From Leptolyngbya sp. Heron Island J (GTDB lineage: Bacteria; Cyanobacteriota; Cyanobacteriia; Phormidesmidales; Phormidesmidaceae), in contig NZ_AWNH01000085.1 in the NCBI RefSeq assembly GCF_000482245.1, positions 1-52,360 on the forward strand: DNA of 52,360 nucleotides, in the 5' to 3' direction. The translations under genes were made by a program, and so were the position numbers. Positions 1-7,946 of the stretch are shown here, one piece after another (positions within the stretch are counted from its first letter, which is position 1; each line of letters opens with the position of its first letter). Under the pieces are notes generated by a model that was not told the origin of the DNA, ran no database searches, and was given only the letters and a program-made list of their open reading frames with translations.

Positions 1-138
1 AAGCGACGTCAGACTCGTGAGCTGGACAATCTCTGGCGGCAACTCACTCAACTGGTTAGAGCTGAGGGAAAGCGACGTCAGACTCGTGAGCTGAACAATC
101 TCCGGCGGCAGCTCACGAATTTGATTGCCAACATACTC
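1..138 (-). repeat. Tandem 69-bp LRR-encoding repeat
   Basis: The segments starting at 1 and at 70 share a near-identical stretch of over 40 bases with only a few changes. The 69-bp period keeps the reading frame and encodes 23-residue LRR units, so the repeat comes from internal gene duplication and can vary in number by recombination. Confidence 0.7.
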
Positions 139-309
139 AAACTCATCCTCATCCCACTTTCCCAATATCAACGTTTCCAATTGAGTCAATCGCCCAATCT
201 CTGGCGGCAACTCCGTCAACTTCTGCCCCGACAAATCCAACTCCGTCGCCCCAGTCCGCGATGCTTCCTCAATCACCTCCAACAACTCATCCTGCGTCAT
301 GCCGACCAT
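1..309 (-). CDS. Leucine-rich-repeat protein, N-terminal part (3' end beyond window)
   Basis: The minus strand reads from an ATG at 309 (or 300) with no stop to the window edge. From the second Met the protein starts MTQDELLEVIEEASRTGATE and runs into leucine-rich repeats of the form LxxLPPEIxxLTxL. Two successive repeats (about 1-69 and 70-138) are almost identical in DNA and 69 bp, or 23 residues, apart, the usual spacing for a short LRR unit. This N-terminus is typical of cyanobacterial LRR proteins that often continue into a Roc-COR GTPase, but the downstream domains are outside the window, so only the LRR part is certain. The start at 300 fits the family better; 309 adds MVG. The divergent TetR gene begins at 440. 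Role unknown; LRRs usually bind proteins. Confidence 0.75.
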   Translation of the reverse strand, partial: MVGMTQDELLEVIEEASRTGATELDLSGQKLTELPPEIGRLTQLETLILGKWDEDEFEYVGNQIRELPPEIVQLTSLTSLSLSSNQLSELPPEIVQLTSLTSL

Positions 310-381
310 TCCCAGAAACTATCCCTGCTATTCTGGCAAACCCACACCAGCCAAGCATCAAAACTTAATTCAAAATAAACC

Positions 382-399
382 TTGACCAATTGGTCTAAG
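382..399. promoter_or_regulatory. Candidate TetR operator upstream of the 440 regulator
   Basis: TTGACCAATTGGTCTAAG contains a perfect 12-bp palindrome, GACCAATTGGTC (384-395). It lies about 40 bp before the TetR start. A close match, read on the other strand, sits just before the SDR gene at 1170-1187. One site in front of the regulator and one in front of the next gene is the usual layout for an autoregulated TetR repressor. That it is the binding site is inferred. Confidence 0.6.
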
Positions 400-439
400 T
401 TCGCTATTCTTAAATCAAGGTCGTCAACCCCCCAGACTC

Positions 440-1039
440 ATGACACGCGGACCCAGCAAGCAATTTGACACCGAAGTCGCCCTTAGCAAGGCTATGGACG
501 TGTTTTGGCACCACGGCTACGAAGCCACCAGCCTCTCACAATTGCTCAAGCAAATGGGTATTGGTAAAAAGAGCCTGTACGATACCTTTGGCAACAAACA
601 ATCGCTGTTTCTCAAAGCCCTGGAGCACTACGCTCATACTACGCTGCGAGATATCAAAGAACGTTTGTCGGCAGAGGGGTCCACTCTCAACCACATCAAA
701 CAGCTACTGCTCGACTGGCAAACCATGCACGGTCTTCCCGGTAGCTGCGGTTGTATGCTCGGCACTAACATTGCCGACTTCAATACCGACGATGAAGCCA
801 TCGCCAAAGTCATGCGCGGTTACCTGCGCCAGCTAGAAGACACCTTCAGCAGCGCCCTCACCCGTGCCCAAAAAGCCGGAGAGCTCAGCCCCCACAAAAA
901 CCCACGGGACCTGGCTCGCCTGCTACTCTGCACCACCCAGGGCATTGCCCTCCTCGGCAGAGTGATGGAAGACGACACTACCCTTAAAGGCGCAGTGCAA
1001 TCCGCCTTGCTGCTTTTAGAGGAGGAGCCCTCACCTTAA
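440..1039 (+). CDS. TetR/AcrR-family transcriptional regulator
   Basis: A 199-residue protein of normal TetR length. The N-terminal HTH (about 10-60) shows the pattern GYEATSLSQLLKQMGIGKKS followed by LYDTFGNKQSLF, the classic recognition helix and Y-F-x-(S/N)-K turn. The C-terminal ligand domain has a GSCGCML stretch seen in one TetR subgroup. It likely represses itself and the SDR gene at 1211, since matching palindromic sites occur before both (382-399, 1170-1187). No strong ribosome site precedes the ATG. The last codons and the stop lie inside a dispersed repeat (1026-1152), so the C-terminus EEPSP may have been supplied by that insertion. The inducing ligand is unknown. Confidence 0.92.
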   Translation: MTRGPSKQFDTEVALSKAMDVFWHHGYEATSLSQLLKQMGIGKKSLYDTFGNKQSLFLKALEHYAHTTLRDIKERLSAEGSTLNHIKQLLLDWQTMHGLPGSCGCMLGTNIADFNTDDEAIAKVMRGYLRQLEDTFSSALTRAQKAGELSPHKNPRDLARLLLCTTQGIALLGRVMEDDTTLKGAVQSALLLLEEEPSP

Positions 1040-1152
1040 ATCCCTCTCTCCGAAGAAAGGGACTTTGAAGATCAAGACCTTCTTGGTTTCAGTAGAATTC
1101 TACAACCTCTAACTCCTCTTCTCCCTGGGGAGAAGGGGCGGGGAATGAGGGC
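1026..1152. repeat. Dispersed palindromic repeat (copy 1), possible terminator
   Basis: The ends are AGCCCTCA and TGAGGGCT in inverted orientation. Inside are two paired blocks of the type CTCTCC..GGGAC and TTCTCCC..GGGAGAAGGGG. A related element lies at 26045-26140. Its left end overlaps the end of the TetR gene. The right arm is followed by a run of eight T, so on the plus strand it could act as a terminator. It resembles the small non-coding repeats scattered through cyanobacterial genomes. Confidence 0.6.
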
Positions 1153-1169
1153 TCTTTTTTTTGCAAAAA

Positions 1170-1187
1170 CTTAGACCAATCAGTCAA
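1170..1187. promoter_or_regulatory. Candidate TetR operator before the SDR gene
   Basis: CTTAGACCAATCAGTCAA matches the reverse complement of the site at 382-399 at 16 of 18 positions. It lies 23 bp before the SDR start codon, where a bound repressor would block transcription or initiation. Binding by the 440 regulator is inferred. Confidence 0.6.
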
Positions 1188-1210
1188 TATTTATTTTTGG
1201 AGGTATCACC

Positions 1211-1948
1211 ATGGCACGTTTAACTAACAAAACAGCAGTCATCACTGGCGGCACCACTGGCATCGGTTTTGAAACGGCAAAACTGTTCATCGCTGAAGGG
1301 GCACGGGTCATCATCACTGGTCGTAACCAAACCCGCATTGACGAAGCTGTCGCGGCCCTTGGACCGAATGTCACTGGCATCAAAGCCGATGTCCAATCTC
1401 TGGATGAACTCGATCATCTCGCCACCCAAATCAGAAACACCGTTGGCCAGTTCGATATTCTCTTTGCCAATGCAGGTATTGCTAAACGCGCTGACTTCCG
1501 CGATGTTACCGAAGCTGACTTCGACCAAGAGATTGCCATTAACTTCAAAGGTGCATTCTTTACTGTCCAAAAGCTAGAGCCTTTGATGAACAATGGCGGT
1601 AGCATGATTCTGACAACTACGGTTCTCGATCAAACTGCCCTGCCTGGTGAAAGTATTTACGGTGCCTCTAAAGCTGCTGTTCGGTCTCTAGCCCGTTCTC
1701 TCAGCAGAGAATTGTTAGATCGGCAGATTCGGGTTAATGCCGTTTCCCCTGGCCCAATTGAAACTCCCATCTGGTCAAAAATGGATCTCCCTGAGGATGT
1801 TCCTGCCCAGGTTTTGGGACGTACTCCCATTGGTCGTTTTGGTAAACCTGATGAGATTGCTAAAGCGGTTTTGTTCTTGGCCAGCGATGACTCTTCTTAT
1901 ATGCTCGGCGAAGAGATCCTGGTGGCTGGCGGCTGGGCTACGCTTTAG
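1211..1948 (+). CDS. SDR-family NAD(P)-dependent oxidoreductase
   Basis: A 245-residue classical short-chain dehydrogenase. The Rossmann motif TGGTTGIG is at 12-19, NAG at 87-89, the structural Asn at 111 (INFKG), and the catalytic Tyr150-x3-Lys154 in YGASK. The usual catalytic Ser, 13 residues before the Tyr, is Thr137 here, a substitution that may keep the hydroxyl. The C-terminus has the PG and GG(W) cofactor and fold motifs. GGAGG at 1199-1203 is an ideal ribosome site. It is probably repressed by the TetR protein at 440 through the site at 1170-1187. Substrate is not predictable; such TetR-controlled SDRs often reduce quinones, aldehydes or ketones. Confidence 0.93.
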   Translation: MARLTNKTAVITGGTTGIGFETAKLFIAEGARVIITGRNQTRIDEAVAALGPNVTGIKADVQSLDELDHLATQIRNTVGQFDILFANAGIAKRADFRDVTEADFDQEIAINFKGAFFTVQKLEPLMNNGGSMILTTTVLDQTALPGESIYGASKAAVRSLARSLSRELLDRQIRVNAVSPGPIETPIWSKMDLPEDVPAQVLGRTPIGRFGKPDEIAKAVLFLASDDSSYMLGEEILVAGGWATL

Positions 1949-1965
1949 GGCAAGTGCTTCTAGAT

Positions 1966-2000
1966 ATTGTAGGGGCATCTCTTGTGGATGCCTCTACAAT
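1966..2000. repeat. Hairpin between SDR and MFS genes
   Basis: Arms ATTGTAGGGGCAT (1966-1978) and ATGCCTCTACAAT (1988-2000) pair over 13 bp with one G-T pair and a 9-nt loop. The TTGTAGGGGC core is a repeat arm often seen between cyanobacterial genes. There is no T-run after it, so a terminator role is only possible. Confidence 0.5.
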
Positions 2001-2088
2001 TAATCCTATAGATAGCCATAATACAAGCCATAAATACATCTCACGGGGCACCCATGGTAGGCTCAAAGCCTATCAATCACCCACTCCT

Positions 2089-3273
2089 ATGAAATCTGCC
2101 AAATCTCAGGTGGCGCTGCTGGCGCTTTGTCAGGCAACGGCGATGACTACCAATACTGTTTTAGTCACCGTTGCGGCTCTGATCGGCTATGCCCTGGCAA
2201 CTGACAAAGCGTTAGCGACTGTGCCGCTAGCTATGCGTCAGGTGGCTACGATGACGGCTACGATTCCAGCTTCATTATTGATGCAGCGAATCGGTCGGCG
2301 CGGTGGGTTTCTGGTCGGTACATTGGTGGGACTAATCGGGGCAGGCATTGGCATTTATAGTCTCATCATCGCTCATTTTTGGTTGTTTACGCTGTCTACA
2401 ACGCTGCTGGGTGTTTCTAATAGTTTTGTTGGCTACTATCGCTTTGCGGCTGCAGATATAGCCGATGATGCCCTGCGTTCCCAGTCAATTTCTTGGGTAC
2501 TGGCAGGTGGCATTATTGCGGCCATACTAGGCCCCTGGGTCGCCACTGGTTCTAAAGGTTGGTTTAACAGTGAGCTGTATATCGGTTCAATTGTGGCGAT
2601 AATGGGGCTGCAGGTATTAACCGGTTTGTTGTTGTTAGGGCTGCAGATTCCTAATGCTTCGACAGCCCACAATGTCCACCGTAAACGACCTCTGGTGCAG
2701 ATTATGCGACAACCTAAATTTTTGGTCGCCACCCTAGGAAGTACGGTTAGCTACGGCGTTATGGTGTTTGTGATGACAGCAACACCCTTAGCTATGGCAG
2801 CAGAATTACACTCGTTTGACCAGACAGCCTCAGTGATTCAGTGGCATGTGCTCGGTATGTTTGCACCTTCATTGGTGACGGGATGGTTGATTAAACGGCT
2901 GGGTGTGTTGAAGATTATTGTGACCGGAGCCCTGTTAAACCTGGGCTGTATGGGGCTGAATCTAACAGGTACTAGCTTTTGGCACTTTGCGATCGCTTTA
3001 TTTTTGTTGGGGCTGGGCTGGAATTTTATGTATGTGGGCTCTACAACTCTACTGACGGAAACCCATAGGCCTGCAGAGCAAGGTCAGGTACAGGCGATCC
3101 ACGACTTTATTATGTTTAGCTTTGTGGCTGTCGTCACCTTCCTAGCAGGACGAGTGTTTTATCGCTTTAATTGGGAGATTCTTAACCAGATGAGCTGGCC
3201 ATTGGTGCTGATTACACTGTTGGTAGTGCTGTGGCTGCAGCAAAAGCGGTTGCGTAGTCAGAGTCTGGTTTAA
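2089..3273 (+). CDS. MFS transporter
   Basis: From the ATG at 2089 (MKSAKSQVALLA) the product is 394 residues with about 12 hydrophobic segments, the usual size of a major facilitator protein. An upstream in-frame start at 1954 would add a non-hydrophobic leader partly encoded by the hairpin repeat, so 2089 is preferred. An A-motif-like loop, QRIGRRGGF, follows the second or third helix. The protein is a drug-efflux-type permease of the inner membrane; substrate unknown. It lies 140 bp after the SDR gene on the same strand and may share its TetR control, although the hairpin at 1966-2000 intervenes. It ends 12 bp from the convergent TetR gene. Confidence 0.88.
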   Translation: MKSAKSQVALLALCQATAMTTNTVLVTVAALIGYALATDKALATVPLAMRQVATMTATIPASLLMQRIGRRGGFLVGTLVGLIGAGIGIYSLIIAHFWLFTLSTTLLGVSNSFVGYYRFAAADIADDALRSQSISWVLAGGIIAAILGPWVATGSKGWFNSELYIGSIVAIMGLQVLTGLLLLGLQIPNASTAHNVHRKRPLVQIMRQPKFLVATLGSTVSYGVMVFVMTATPLAMAAELHSFDQTASVIQWHVLGMFAPSLVTGWLIKRLGVLKIIVTGALLNLGCMGLNLTGTSFWHFAIALFLLGLGWNFMYVGSTTLLTETHRPAEQGQVQAIHDFIMFSFVAVVTFLAGRVFYRFNWEILNQMSWPLVLITLLVVLWLQQKRLRSQSLV

Positions 3274-3285
3274 TTGACCGACTGA

Positions 3286-3870
3286 TTAGGCCGCTGCTTG
3301 AGTGATTAAAGCTGTGGCTGCGCCCTTAAAGGTTTGACTAACCTGAACTTTGTCTAAATATCGAACTTGGGAAAAGCCACCGTCGATCAGCATAGTGAGC
3401 TGGGTGGCCAGTGTTTGGGGCTGGTTGAGGTTAGCAGCAGTGGCGAGAATAGTGATGCGATCGCACACCTGCCGTTTATGGGCCAAAATCACCTGCCGCG
3501 ACAGATGCTCTGCATCCGCAAACTCGCTGGCTGTCAACAAAAACGGACAACCCTGACAATCAGGCCTTGCCAACAGGTAAACAATAAAATCAATCATGCC
3601 CACCAGCCGCGCCAGCGACTCCGGCTCACAGTCTGCCAAAGACGCCTCCAATAGCTGCCAAAACCGCTGATTTCGTCGCTCCAAATAAGCCTGAATCAGC
3701 GCATCCTTTGACGGAAAGTACCGATAGAGACTCGTCTTGGCAATTTTCGCCTCAGCAATCACCCGGTCCACCCCAACCGCATGCAGCCCACACGTATAAA
3801 ATAATCGGTCTGCCACATCCAGAATGTGCTCCTTCAGCGGCTTATCAGTGGCAGCAGACTTACGCGGCAT
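3286..3870 (-). CDS. TetR-family transcriptional regulator
   Basis: A 194-residue TetR protein. The HTH (about 12-57) contains AVGVDRVIAEAKIAKTSLYR then YFPSKDALI. The C-terminal domain includes DCQGCPFLLTASEF, a signature of the subgroup that controls small oxidoreductases. It is divergent from the NADP-binding oxidoreductase at 3975, with 104 bp between them. That gap holds two copies of a near-palindrome (3900-3916, 3936-3952), so it most likely represses its neighbour and itself. It is convergent with the MFS gene at its 3' end. Confidence 0.92.
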   Translation of the reverse strand: MPRKSAATDKPLKEHILDVADRLFYTCGLHAVGVDRVIAEAKIAKTSLYRYFPSKDALIQAYLERRNQRFWQLLEASLADCEPESLARLVGMIDFIVYLLARPDCQGCPFLLTASEFADAEHLSRQVILAHKRQVCDRITILATAANLNQPQTLATQLTMLIDGGFSQVRYLDKVQVSQTFKGAATALITQAAA

Positions 3871-3891
3871 GGGCTTTATAAAATAAACCTA

Positions 3892-3920
3892 TTGACATGA
3901 TACAGACCTGTCTGTTATTA
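3892..3920 (+). promoter_or_regulatory. Sigma-70-type promoter of the 3975 gene
   Basis: TTGACA (3892-3897), a 17-bp spacer and TTATTA (3915-3920). The spacer is occupied by the first operator copy, so a bound TetR would shut out RNA polymerase. Transcription would start near 3927, giving a leader of about 48 nt that contains the second operator. Confidence 0.6.
3900..3916. promoter_or_regulatory. TetR operator copy 1
   Basis: ATACAGACCTGTCTGTT is a near-palindrome (ACAGAC..GTCTGT) placed between the -35 and -10 boxes of the oxidoreductase promoter. The assigned regulator is the divergent TetR protein at 3286-3870 (inference). Confidence 0.6.
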
Positions 3921-3935
3921 ATCAAATCAGGTTAA

Positions 3936-3952
3936 ATACAGACCTGTTCGTT
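3936..3952. promoter_or_regulatory. TetR operator copy 2
   Basis: ATACAGACCTGTTCGTT matches copy 1 in its first 12 bases and diverges mainly in the right half. It lies 36 bp downstream of copy 1 in the same orientation, inside the leader of the 3975 gene. The spacing is a little over three helical turns. Confidence 0.55.
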
Positions 3953-3974
3953 TTAATTATTCAGGACTCAAACT

Positions 3975-4655
3975 ATGAAAATTGGCATTCTAGGCAGCGG
4001 CAACATGGGACGTTCCCTCGGTACCCTCTGGGCAGAGCAGGGACATGACGTCTTTTTTGGCGCTCGTACCCAGGAAAAAGGACGGCAAATAGCTGAACAA
4101 ATGGGCCACAACACTCAGGGAGGTACCAATATCGAAGCCGCTGAATTTGGCGATGTGCTACTCTACACTATTCGCGGCGTTAATCCAGCTGAGGTGTTAT
4201 CAACAACTGATGTTCTCAATGGCAAGATATTAATTGACTGCAACAACTTTGAAATCCCCGCCGAATTTGCTTATGAGCCCATCACCTATTCTCTAGCCGA
4301 GATCCTGGCTGACCAAGCTCCCAATGCCAAGATTGTCAAAGCCTTCAACACGATGGCCCAGGAAGTGTTCGAACTCTCTCCACAGCCCCTAGATCAGCAT
4401 AATGTTTCAGTCTTTTTAGCAGGTGATGACGCCACTGCAAAACAAACTGTAGCCCAACTCGCCCAAGAAATTGGCTTTAGCCCTCTAGACTGCGGCCCTC
4501 TACGCCAGGCCAGGCTACTCGAAAATCTCGGCAACTTTATCCGCCTCATGATTATTGGCCAGGGTATGGGCTCCTATGCCACCCTATCCGTACAAACATT
4601 ACCCTCAGCGACCCAAGAACGCCTAGGCGGACGCCAATTATCCAACCTGAAATAA
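3975..4655 (+). CDS. NADPH-dependent F420-reductase-like NAD(P)-binding oxidoreductase
   Basis: A 226-residue protein of the COG2085/F420-oxidoreductase-like group. The nucleotide-binding glycine motif GILGSGNMG is at the N-terminus, followed by the strand GHDVFFGAR whose Arg suggests NADPH preference. The central KAFNTM motif is typical of this group. Cyanobacteria generally use such proteins without F420, so the true substrate is unknown. It has a readable promoter (3892-3920) overlapped by TetR sites, and is likely induced by whatever releases the divergent TetR protein. Confidence 0.88.
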   Translation: MKIGILGSGNMGRSLGTLWAEQGHDVFFGARTQEKGRQIAEQMGHNTQGGTNIEAAEFGDVLLYTIRGVNPAEVLSTTDVLNGKILIDCNNFEIPAEFAYEPITYSLAEILADQAPNAKIVKAFNTMAQEVFELSPQPLDQHNVSVFLAGDDATAKQTVAQLAQEIGFSPLDCGPLRQARLLENLGNFIRLMIIGQGMGSYATLSVQTLPSATQERLGGRQLSNLK

Positions 4656-4742
4656 AACTTGTTCACGTCTAACAATCAACCCACACGGTCCTCGACCATA
4701 TGGGTCTCATTTATCTCCTGTATTAACTCTAATGCAATGAGC

Positions 4743-5225
4743 CTACAGGAAAGGGTTTACACCACCCCCAGTTACTTCACAAACATAATCTAGAACAACG
4801 GGTGCCCGAGGTGATCCACTAAATTCTGGCGCATACTGGGTCACCCTTAAATACTCACTGTCGTCCGAATCCCACTGATCTAACAGAACAATATCATAGG
4901 ATAATTCTTCACCTGCTGAACTGCCGGTAAACTGATACTCCCATGCCCATGGCTCACCAACTTCGTTGTAGTCAGCATAGGGGCCTAGCTCTTCGCTAAC
5001 GCCTAGAAACTCAGGAAAATCGATATCGTCACTAGTTAGAAACAATCCACCTTGAGTCGTAAACAACTCGACATTGAGCTCTCCTAATCCATCTTGACTG
5101 GAACAGGCATAATCCACATAAAACCCCAATGGTGGCTCAAAAGAATCGTACTGCGCCTGAGCAGCAGAACCAAACAGAGCTAAAACAGAACTAAGACCGA
5201 TAGAAATCGTGAGTAATGGTTTCAT
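4743..5225 (-). CDS. Secreted hypothetical protein
   Basis: I do not recognise the family. The start at 5225 (MKPLLTISIG) has TAGG just upstream and gives a compact signal peptide ending in SAAQAQ, with cleavage predicted after AQA. An ATG at 5240 would add five residues. The mature part is about 135 residues, acidic, rich in Asp, Glu and Gly, and has two Cys (in DYACSS and DYVCEV) that could form a disulfide. It is convergent with the oxidoreductase gene. Likely periplasmic or secreted; function unknown. Confidence 0.7.
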   Translation of the reverse strand: MKPLLTISIGLSSVLALFGSAAQAQYDSFEPPLGFYVDYACSSQDGLGELNVELFTTQGGLFLTSDDIDFPEFLGVSEELGPYADYNEVGEPWAWEYQFTGSSAGEELSYDIVLLDQWDSDDSEYLRVTQYAPEFSGSPRAPVVLDYVCEVTGGGVNPFL

Positions 5226-5432
5226 AAAACCTAGAAGCATATAGAAATTTGCAACAGCAAGTTATAGCTGCTGTTTATAGAGACATATTTCCCAGCTAAT
5301 CAATAAGAATCACAATTTTTTGATGTTAATCTGGCTCAGCAAGAGTCTGCAGCGCAGACTATCAAACCAAATGGGTAACAGGGAGTATGCGTTATTTTTT
5401 GGCAAAATACCAATGGTCATCTGCTTAAATCT

Positions 5433-5903
5433 ATGCACTCCTCCTCAGGTCAGATTATCCAAATCAATATCTCTGATGGCGGCACGCCTAAACGTCCGAT
5501 CTCTGAAGCCCAAATCACGCCAGACGGCCTCATCGGCGATCGCCAGCGAAACCTGAAATATCATGGTGGTCCAGAGCGTGCTGTCTGTCTCTGGTCTGCT
5601 GAGATTATTCAAACCCTCCAAAACGAAGGGCACCGGATCGAGGCTGGCAGCGCCGGTGAAAACATCACTGTGGCTGGACTTGTCTGGGAACAGCTGGTTC
5701 CCGATGTACAACTGCAGCTAGGAGATACTGTGCGTCTGCTGATTACCGATTATGCTGCCCCCTGTCGCCACATTAGCCGTTACTTTAGCGATCGCCGCTA
5801 TAGCCGCATTAATCAAAAACACCATCCTGGCATCAGTCGTCTCTATGCTCGCGTTTTAGCTCCCGGCACCATCAGCGTAGGGAATAACGTACGGATAGTC
5901 TGA
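5433..5903 (+). CDS. MOSC-domain protein
   Basis: A 156-residue stand-alone MOSC protein of the YiiM type. The motif GLIGDRQRNLKYHGGPERAV (32-51) and AGSAGENI (71-78) are the family hallmarks, and Cys111 in APCRHI is the conserved sulfur-carrying position. MOSC proteins handle molybdenum-cofactor or pterin-linked sulfur and reduction of N-hydroxylated compounds. No partner reductase gene lies beside it. The start at 5433 is the first ATG in frame that keeps the conserved N-terminus; no clear ribosome site is seen. Confidence 0.88.
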   Translation: MHSSSGQIIQINISDGGTPKRPISEAQITPDGLIGDRQRNLKYHGGPERAVCLWSAEIIQTLQNEGHRIEAGSAGENITVAGLVWEQLVPDVQLQLGDTVRLLITDYAAPCRHISRYFSDRRYSRINQKHHPGISRLYARVLAPGTISVGNNVRIV

Positions 5904-6007
5904 AGAGAAATCACATCCAAGCTGAAATCTTGAGATTTTCCCGTGAAAAACCTTAGTTCTCAAGGTGGAAACAGTCTCAATGGTTGCCGATTCCGTCTTT
6001 CAACACT

Positions 6008-6790
6008 TCAGTTTTTGTAGGATCTACCAGGTGCCAATAGCCCAAATATAGCCCCCGTCGGATCTACCAGGATGGCGCATCGTCCCAGCTTTGGCATATC
6101 GGTTCCCTCCATAATCACACTGGCACCGAGCATCTTTGCTTTGACAAGAGTCGCATCCACATCATTAGTCGCAAGATAACTGATCCAAGCAGAAAATCCA
6201 ATTTCATCAAACAAATGTGTCGTCACCCCAACCACATCAGTGTGGTTAACACATTTAAAGACGCTGGATCGACTCATTTGACCCACATCGATGTCAGTGA
6301 CATGCCAGGCAAATAGCTCACTATAGAAACGCTGGGCTGACTCCACATCATCTGTGATCAGTTCATCCCAAAGAAATATACCGTCGGGAGCTGGAAAGCC
6401 ATAGGAGGGACAAAAAGGACTGATAATTGCACCCTGCGGATCTCGATGCACTGCACCACGGCCAACTCCTGGTGTATCAAAAGGCTCCCGCTCAATCAAC
6501 GCGCCCAAAGTCTTTGCTTTCGTTGTTACAGTATCGACATCTTCAACCATCACATAGGCTATCCAATAGGATGAGATATCTTCTCCAACATCAACCAACC
6601 CTCCGTGGGCCTGACCATTCGCAAAAATCAAAGGATAGTCAGCCTCACCAGGCTTCCAGACAAAATCAGAGGCATGCTCGATCTGGTATTCCCAACCAAG
6701 CAGATCAGCATAGAAACGCTTTGCCCTGGCAACATCATGAGTGATCAGATCGTGCCAGACCACACGACCCACTTCAGACTTTTTGCACAT
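6008..6790 (-). CDS. Double VOC (glyoxalase/bleomycin-resistance-like) protein
   Basis: A 260-residue protein of two VOC domains, about 8-130 and 136-258. Each starts with the pattern W.DLIT.DV..A.RFY..L..W and ends with DP.GA.....P. A GGAGGAG ribosome site precedes the ATG. Two-domain VOC proteins of this size resemble the CFP30B/glyoxalase-like group, in which the metal-binding residues are often incomplete, so catalysis cannot be assumed. It stands alone between a MOSC gene and a LysR gene. Confidence 0.88.
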   Translation of the reverse strand: MCKKSEVGRVVWHDLITHDVARAKRFYADLLGWEYQIEHASDFVWKPGEADYPLIFANGQAHGGLVDVGEDISSYWIAYVMVEDVDTVTTKAKTLGALIEREPFDTPGVGRGAVHRDPQGAIISPFCPSYGFPAPDGIFLWDELITDDVESAQRFYSELFAWHVTDIDVGQMSRSSVFKCVNHTDVVGVTTHLFDEIGFSAWISYLATNDVDATLVKAKMLGASVIMEGTDMPKLGRCAILVDPTGAIFGLLAPGRSYKN

Positions 6791-6990
6791 CGTCTCCTCC
6801 TTGTGCCAATAGCCTCACTAAAGACCAGCCTAACGTGAGCCCTCTTTCAGATTTGCATTTTACTCAAAAATATAGATGTCCTCTCCCATATGTTTCAACA
6901 TTTAGAATCCTGGCGGTTGCCAACATTCTCCAATGTATTGATCTACTCCAATTATAGGTTTGTCCACGGGAGAAGACGGTAGGCGTCAGA

Positions 6991-7884
6991 CTACACAGCC
7001 AGCGTTGCTTGACGCTTCTGAAAATAGTCCACCAAAAAATCAATCGCCCGACGTACCCGTAAGGGCAGGTGCTGACGATTGGGATATACAATCCACGTAG
7101 ATCGATCTCGATCCCAGAAATCTTGCAAAATGGGAACCAGCTTTCCGGAATCCAGCCCTGCCAATAAATTAACCCGAGGCGAATAAGCGATTCCCAACCC
7201 CATTACAGCTGCCGCTGCCAGGGCTGGTCCATTGTTGCTGCGCCAGGGCCCAGATACCCGAATAAACCGCTCGCCATCGGGATAGGAAAACCGCCAGCGG
7301 TCGGTATTAGCTAGTAAACAGGCATGCTCCCGTAGCTCATCTGGCTCGACTGGTCTGCCCCATTGCCGCAGATAGTCAGGACTGGCGCAGGCCACCAAGG
7401 TCCGTCCCGTCAGTTTACGCGCGATTAAACTGCTATCTTGCAGCACCCCATAGCGAATGGCAAAATCAAACCCTTCGTCAATTAGATCAATATTGCGCGT
7501 ATTAAAGTCGATGTCGATATGCACCTGGGAATGCTGTCGGGCAAACTCTGCGAGTGCTGGAGCCACGTAGCGTTCTGCAAATGCGCCTGCTGCTGCCACG
7601 CGAATTCGTCCTACAATCTCAGCTGTTTCACCTACCACCACCTGGTTGGCTTCTTCTAACCCAGCGACCAGCTCGGAACAGCGGCGATAGTATTCTGCTC
7701 CGGCATCTGTCATCCGTACTTTGCGGGTAGACCGCGCTAATAACCGAATGCCTAACCGTTCTTCCAAGGCCGAAACCTGGCGACTAACATAGGATGTGGA
7801 AACCCCCAACCGCTTTGCTGCAGCTGAAAAACTGCCTGCATCCACTACCGTGACAAATTCTGAAACACCATCCCAAACGCTCAT
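6991..7884 (-). CDS. LysR-family transcriptional regulator
   Basis: From the ATG at 7884 (MSVWDGVSEF) the product is 297 residues, standard LysR size. An upstream ATG at 7902 adds six residues. The winged-HTH (about 1-60) contains AAAKRLGVSTSYVSRQVSAL, and the rest is a periplasmic-binding-like effector domain with IRVAAAGAFAERYVAP. It is divergent from the DJ-1/Hsp31-like gene at 8047, the normal arrangement of a LysR activator and its target. A perfect 12-bp tandem repeat lies between the two (7947-7970). Confidence 0.92.
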   Translation of the reverse strand: MSVWDGVSEFVTVVDAGSFSAAAKRLGVSTSYVSRQVSALEERLGIRLLARSTRKVRMTDAGAEYYRRCSELVAGLEEANQVVVGETAEIVGRIRVAAAGAFAERYVAPALAEFARQHSQVHIDIDFNTRNIDLIDEGFDFAIRYGVLQDSSLIARKLTGRTLVACASPDYLRQWGRPVEPDELREHACLLANTDRWRFSYPDGERFIRVSGPWRSNNGPALAAAAVMGLGIAYSPRVNLLAGLDSGKLVPILQDFWDRDRSTWIVYPNRQHLPLRVRRAIDFLVDYFQKRQATLAV

Positions 7885-7946
7885 ATTATTGCAGCTGAGC
7901 AAAAGTTATTTGACCAAGTCTAATTTTATATTTCATGAGCAACAAT

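Noticed and set aside
121-378. Plus-strand ORF of 85 codons at the left end
   Set aside because: It is the complement of the leucine-rich-repeat coding frame, which explains its biased composition.
5320-5556. 78-codon plus-strand ORF before and overlapping the MOSC gene
   Set aside because: Its 3' half is an out-of-frame reading of the MOSC coding region and the rest has no features.
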